DNA of 33,557 nucleotides. Source: Bacteroidales bacterium UBA1756 (GTDB lineage Bacteria; Bacteroidota; Bacteroidia; Bacteroidales; WCHB1-69). Positions 32,602-33,557 of this stretch are shown here, piece after piece. The DNA lies in assembly GCA_002314795.1 (NCBI GenBank), contig DCHI01000021.1, positions 1-33,557 on the forward strand. Reading direction: 5' to 3'. The position numbers and the translations under genes are program-made. The notes under the pieces were generated by a model, which made no database searches, was not told where the DNA came from, and was given only the letters and a program-made list of their open reading frames with translations. Each line of letters begins with the position of its first letter. Positions within the stretch are counted from its first letter, which is position 1.

Positions 32602-32661
32602 CGTTGTCGCAACAAGCAAAGTTAAAAACCGCCACACGGAACGAAGAGTGGCGTTTTTTTT
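32602..32661 (+). terminator. Terminator-like repeat element copy C, downstream of the exporter
   Basis: Stem CGCCAC (32630-32635) with GTGGCG (32648-32653), eight T (32654-32661), preceded by the small hairpin TTGT-CGCA-ACAA. It is the second copy of the element at 29087-29145. It sits 167 bp after the exporter stop and probably terminates that transcript. Confidence 0.82.
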
Positions 32662-32745
32662 GTTCGTTTAATTGATTACGAATGCAGAATGAATTGCGCT
32701 GTCATTGCAAGCCTTGCAGAGCGCGAATGAAATCAGAATAACATC

Positions 32746-32753
32746 TATTTTTG
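32746..32753 (+). promoter_or_regulatory. Bacteroidetes -7 promoter element for the last gene
   Basis: TATTTTTG followed by C matches TAnnTTTG, 69 bp before the ATG at 32823. Confidence 0.6.
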
Positions 32754-32822
32754 CCATTGAATTTTTCATTCAATAACACATTAACAACCGATGGGCTGAT
32801 GGTTTATAACAAGTAGAAATCT

Positions 32823-33362
32823 ATGTCAAAAAAATTATCTCTTTTCATTTTCCTCCTGGGTTTTATAATCATACTCCACGCACAAACCGACAAGGTCTAT
32901 ATGCATAATGGACAAACCCTAGAGGTTTCAGTTAAAAGCATCACCAATGGCTTAATTACCTACTCCTACCCTGGCGAAACAATGACGATGGATGTTTCTG
33001 AAAACCAGGTTGAAAAAATCGTGTTCTCCAGCGGAAGGACGCAGCAGATTAGCGAAAAAGTCATCGTTAATGGTGAAGATGACTGGGAAAAGGTTATTAT
33101 CACATCTTTGGAATCCGACGTTCAAGGACTGGTGATGAAAGGCGAGGTAAAAGGCAGCAAAACTGGTTCGGCGATGTCCAATACCGCCAAGATTCAAGAA
33201 AAAGCGGAACGTGAAATGAAAGAAGAAGCAGCGGAAATGGGTGCTCACGTGATTTTCATTCGGAACTACCAAGTACGTGATGGGGGTGGTATGAACGGGA
33301 TTACCGGATTCGGACAAAACGCAAAAGCCACTGTAAGTGGTGTTGCATACGGCTACAAATAA
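32823..33362 (+). CDS. Small secreted or periplasmic protein of unknown function
   Basis: The 179-aa protein has a signal peptide (MSKKLSLFIFLLGFIIILHAQ). Residues about 22-70 (TDKVYMHNGQTLEVSVKSI, ITYSYPGE, VEKIVFSSGRTQ) resemble the short beta domain found at the start of many exported Bacteroidetes proteins. The C-terminal half has GEVKGSKTGSAMSNTAKIQEKAEREMKEEAAEMGAHVIFI, a helix leading into a beta strand, and ends in GVAYGYK. I recognise this arrangement only as a recurrent hypothetical family in Bacteroidetes and cannot name a function. No lipobox or sorting domain was seen. The gene is alone after the exporter terminator and has its own promoter motif. Confidence 0.78.
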   Translation: MSKKLSLFIFLLGFIIILHAQTDKVYMHNGQTLEVSVKSITNGLITYSYPGETMTMDVSENQVEKIVFSSGRTQQISEKVIVNGEDDWEKVIITSLESDVQGLVMKGEVKGSKTGSAMSNTAKIQEKAEREMKEEAAEMGAHVIFIRNYQVRDGGGMNGITGFGQNAKATVSGVAYGYK

Positions 33363-33557
33363 TTTTCAGAAACTACACTCAAGGTCCATTTCACTTTTGC
33401 GTCAAATACCAACATCACTCAGACGCACGTAGACGCAGCAGGGAAGTGCAAACACAAATAACCAAAAGTTCTTAGTATATGACAAAAATTTGAAAATTTT
33501 TCCTAATTAATTATAATTCAGATAGTTATTAGCAAATTTTGTTGGTAACTTTTTTGT
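33363..33557. other. Intergenic right edge, no feature recognised
   Basis: The stretch is AT-rich towards the right end. I saw no gene, hairpin terminator or TAnnTTTG motif in it. Confidence 0.6.

Noticed and set aside
32528..32671. A 47-codon ORF running through the terminator-like element after the exporter
   Set aside because: Its only conserved part is the hairpin element itself and its end is encoded by the T run. It has no promoter or start signal. The in-frame similarity to the other copy is recorded under the element instead.

Overview
This window looks like the chromosome of an uncultivated, probably gut- or rumen-type Bacteroidales bacterium. Three things point there. Two large secreted proteins end in type IX secretion (T9SS type A) sorting domains. 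One protein carries a Fibrobacter succinogenes major paralogous (FISUMP) domain. Most gene starts lie downstream of the Bacteroidetes -7 promoter motif TAnnTTTG, found at ten well-placed sites, with no convincing Shine-Dalgarno sequence. I saw no tRNA, rRNA, CRISPR array or intact insertion sequence.

Layout. Positions 52-2467 (minus) are a cell-surface sugar locus: a broken PMT/ArnT-like glycosyltransferase remnant, a UDP-galactopyranose-mutase-like FAD protein and a GtrA membrane protein. Positions 2600-6292 (minus) are a housekeeping operon: pgi, aqpZ, tsaB and a tandem universal stress protein. Positions 6547-14210 (plus) hold a giant repeat adhesin of 1943 aa with about 21 units of 55 aa, then mnmD and obgE; a 7-bp tandem array abuts the obgE start. 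Positions 14211-14511 carry a decayed Rpn-type nuclease/transposase tail. Positions 14704-23138 (plus) encode a LolCDE/MacB-like ABC exporter (one ATPase, two permeases) followed by a sigma-54 response regulator and its histidine kinase. Positions 23135-24640 (minus) are a FISUMP lipoprotein-like secreted protein invaded by palindromic repeats. Positions 24772-25371 (minus) are a small membrane-anchored protein. Positions 25570-27861 (plus) are a second T9SS cargo with divergent InlB-type repeats. Positions 27984-28976 (minus) are an Abi_2/AbiF-type HEPN phage-defence gene preceded by a promoter, a structured leader and a terminator hairpin. Positions 29315-32434 (plus) are an MmpL/RND-type exporter, bracketed by two copies of a terminator-like repeat. 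Positions 32823-33362 are a small secreted protein.

Most interesting points. (1) The Abi_2 gene is organised like a type III toxin-antitoxin locus: promoter, about 85 nt of structured RNA, intrinsic terminator, then the HEPN protein. This also fits the position of the abiF RNA motif as I remember it. (2) A dispersed terminator-like element occurs on both sides of the exporter with a compensatory base-pair change; one copy has no transcript to terminate. (3) A 115-bp perfect duplication covers the starts of both ABC permeases. (4) Perfect palindromes lie inside coding sequence in mnmD and in the FISUMP gene. (5) A 14-copy heptamer array occupies the obgE leader.

Limits. Gene families were assigned by motif reading and memory of family sequences, without searches. 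RNA folds were done by eye.
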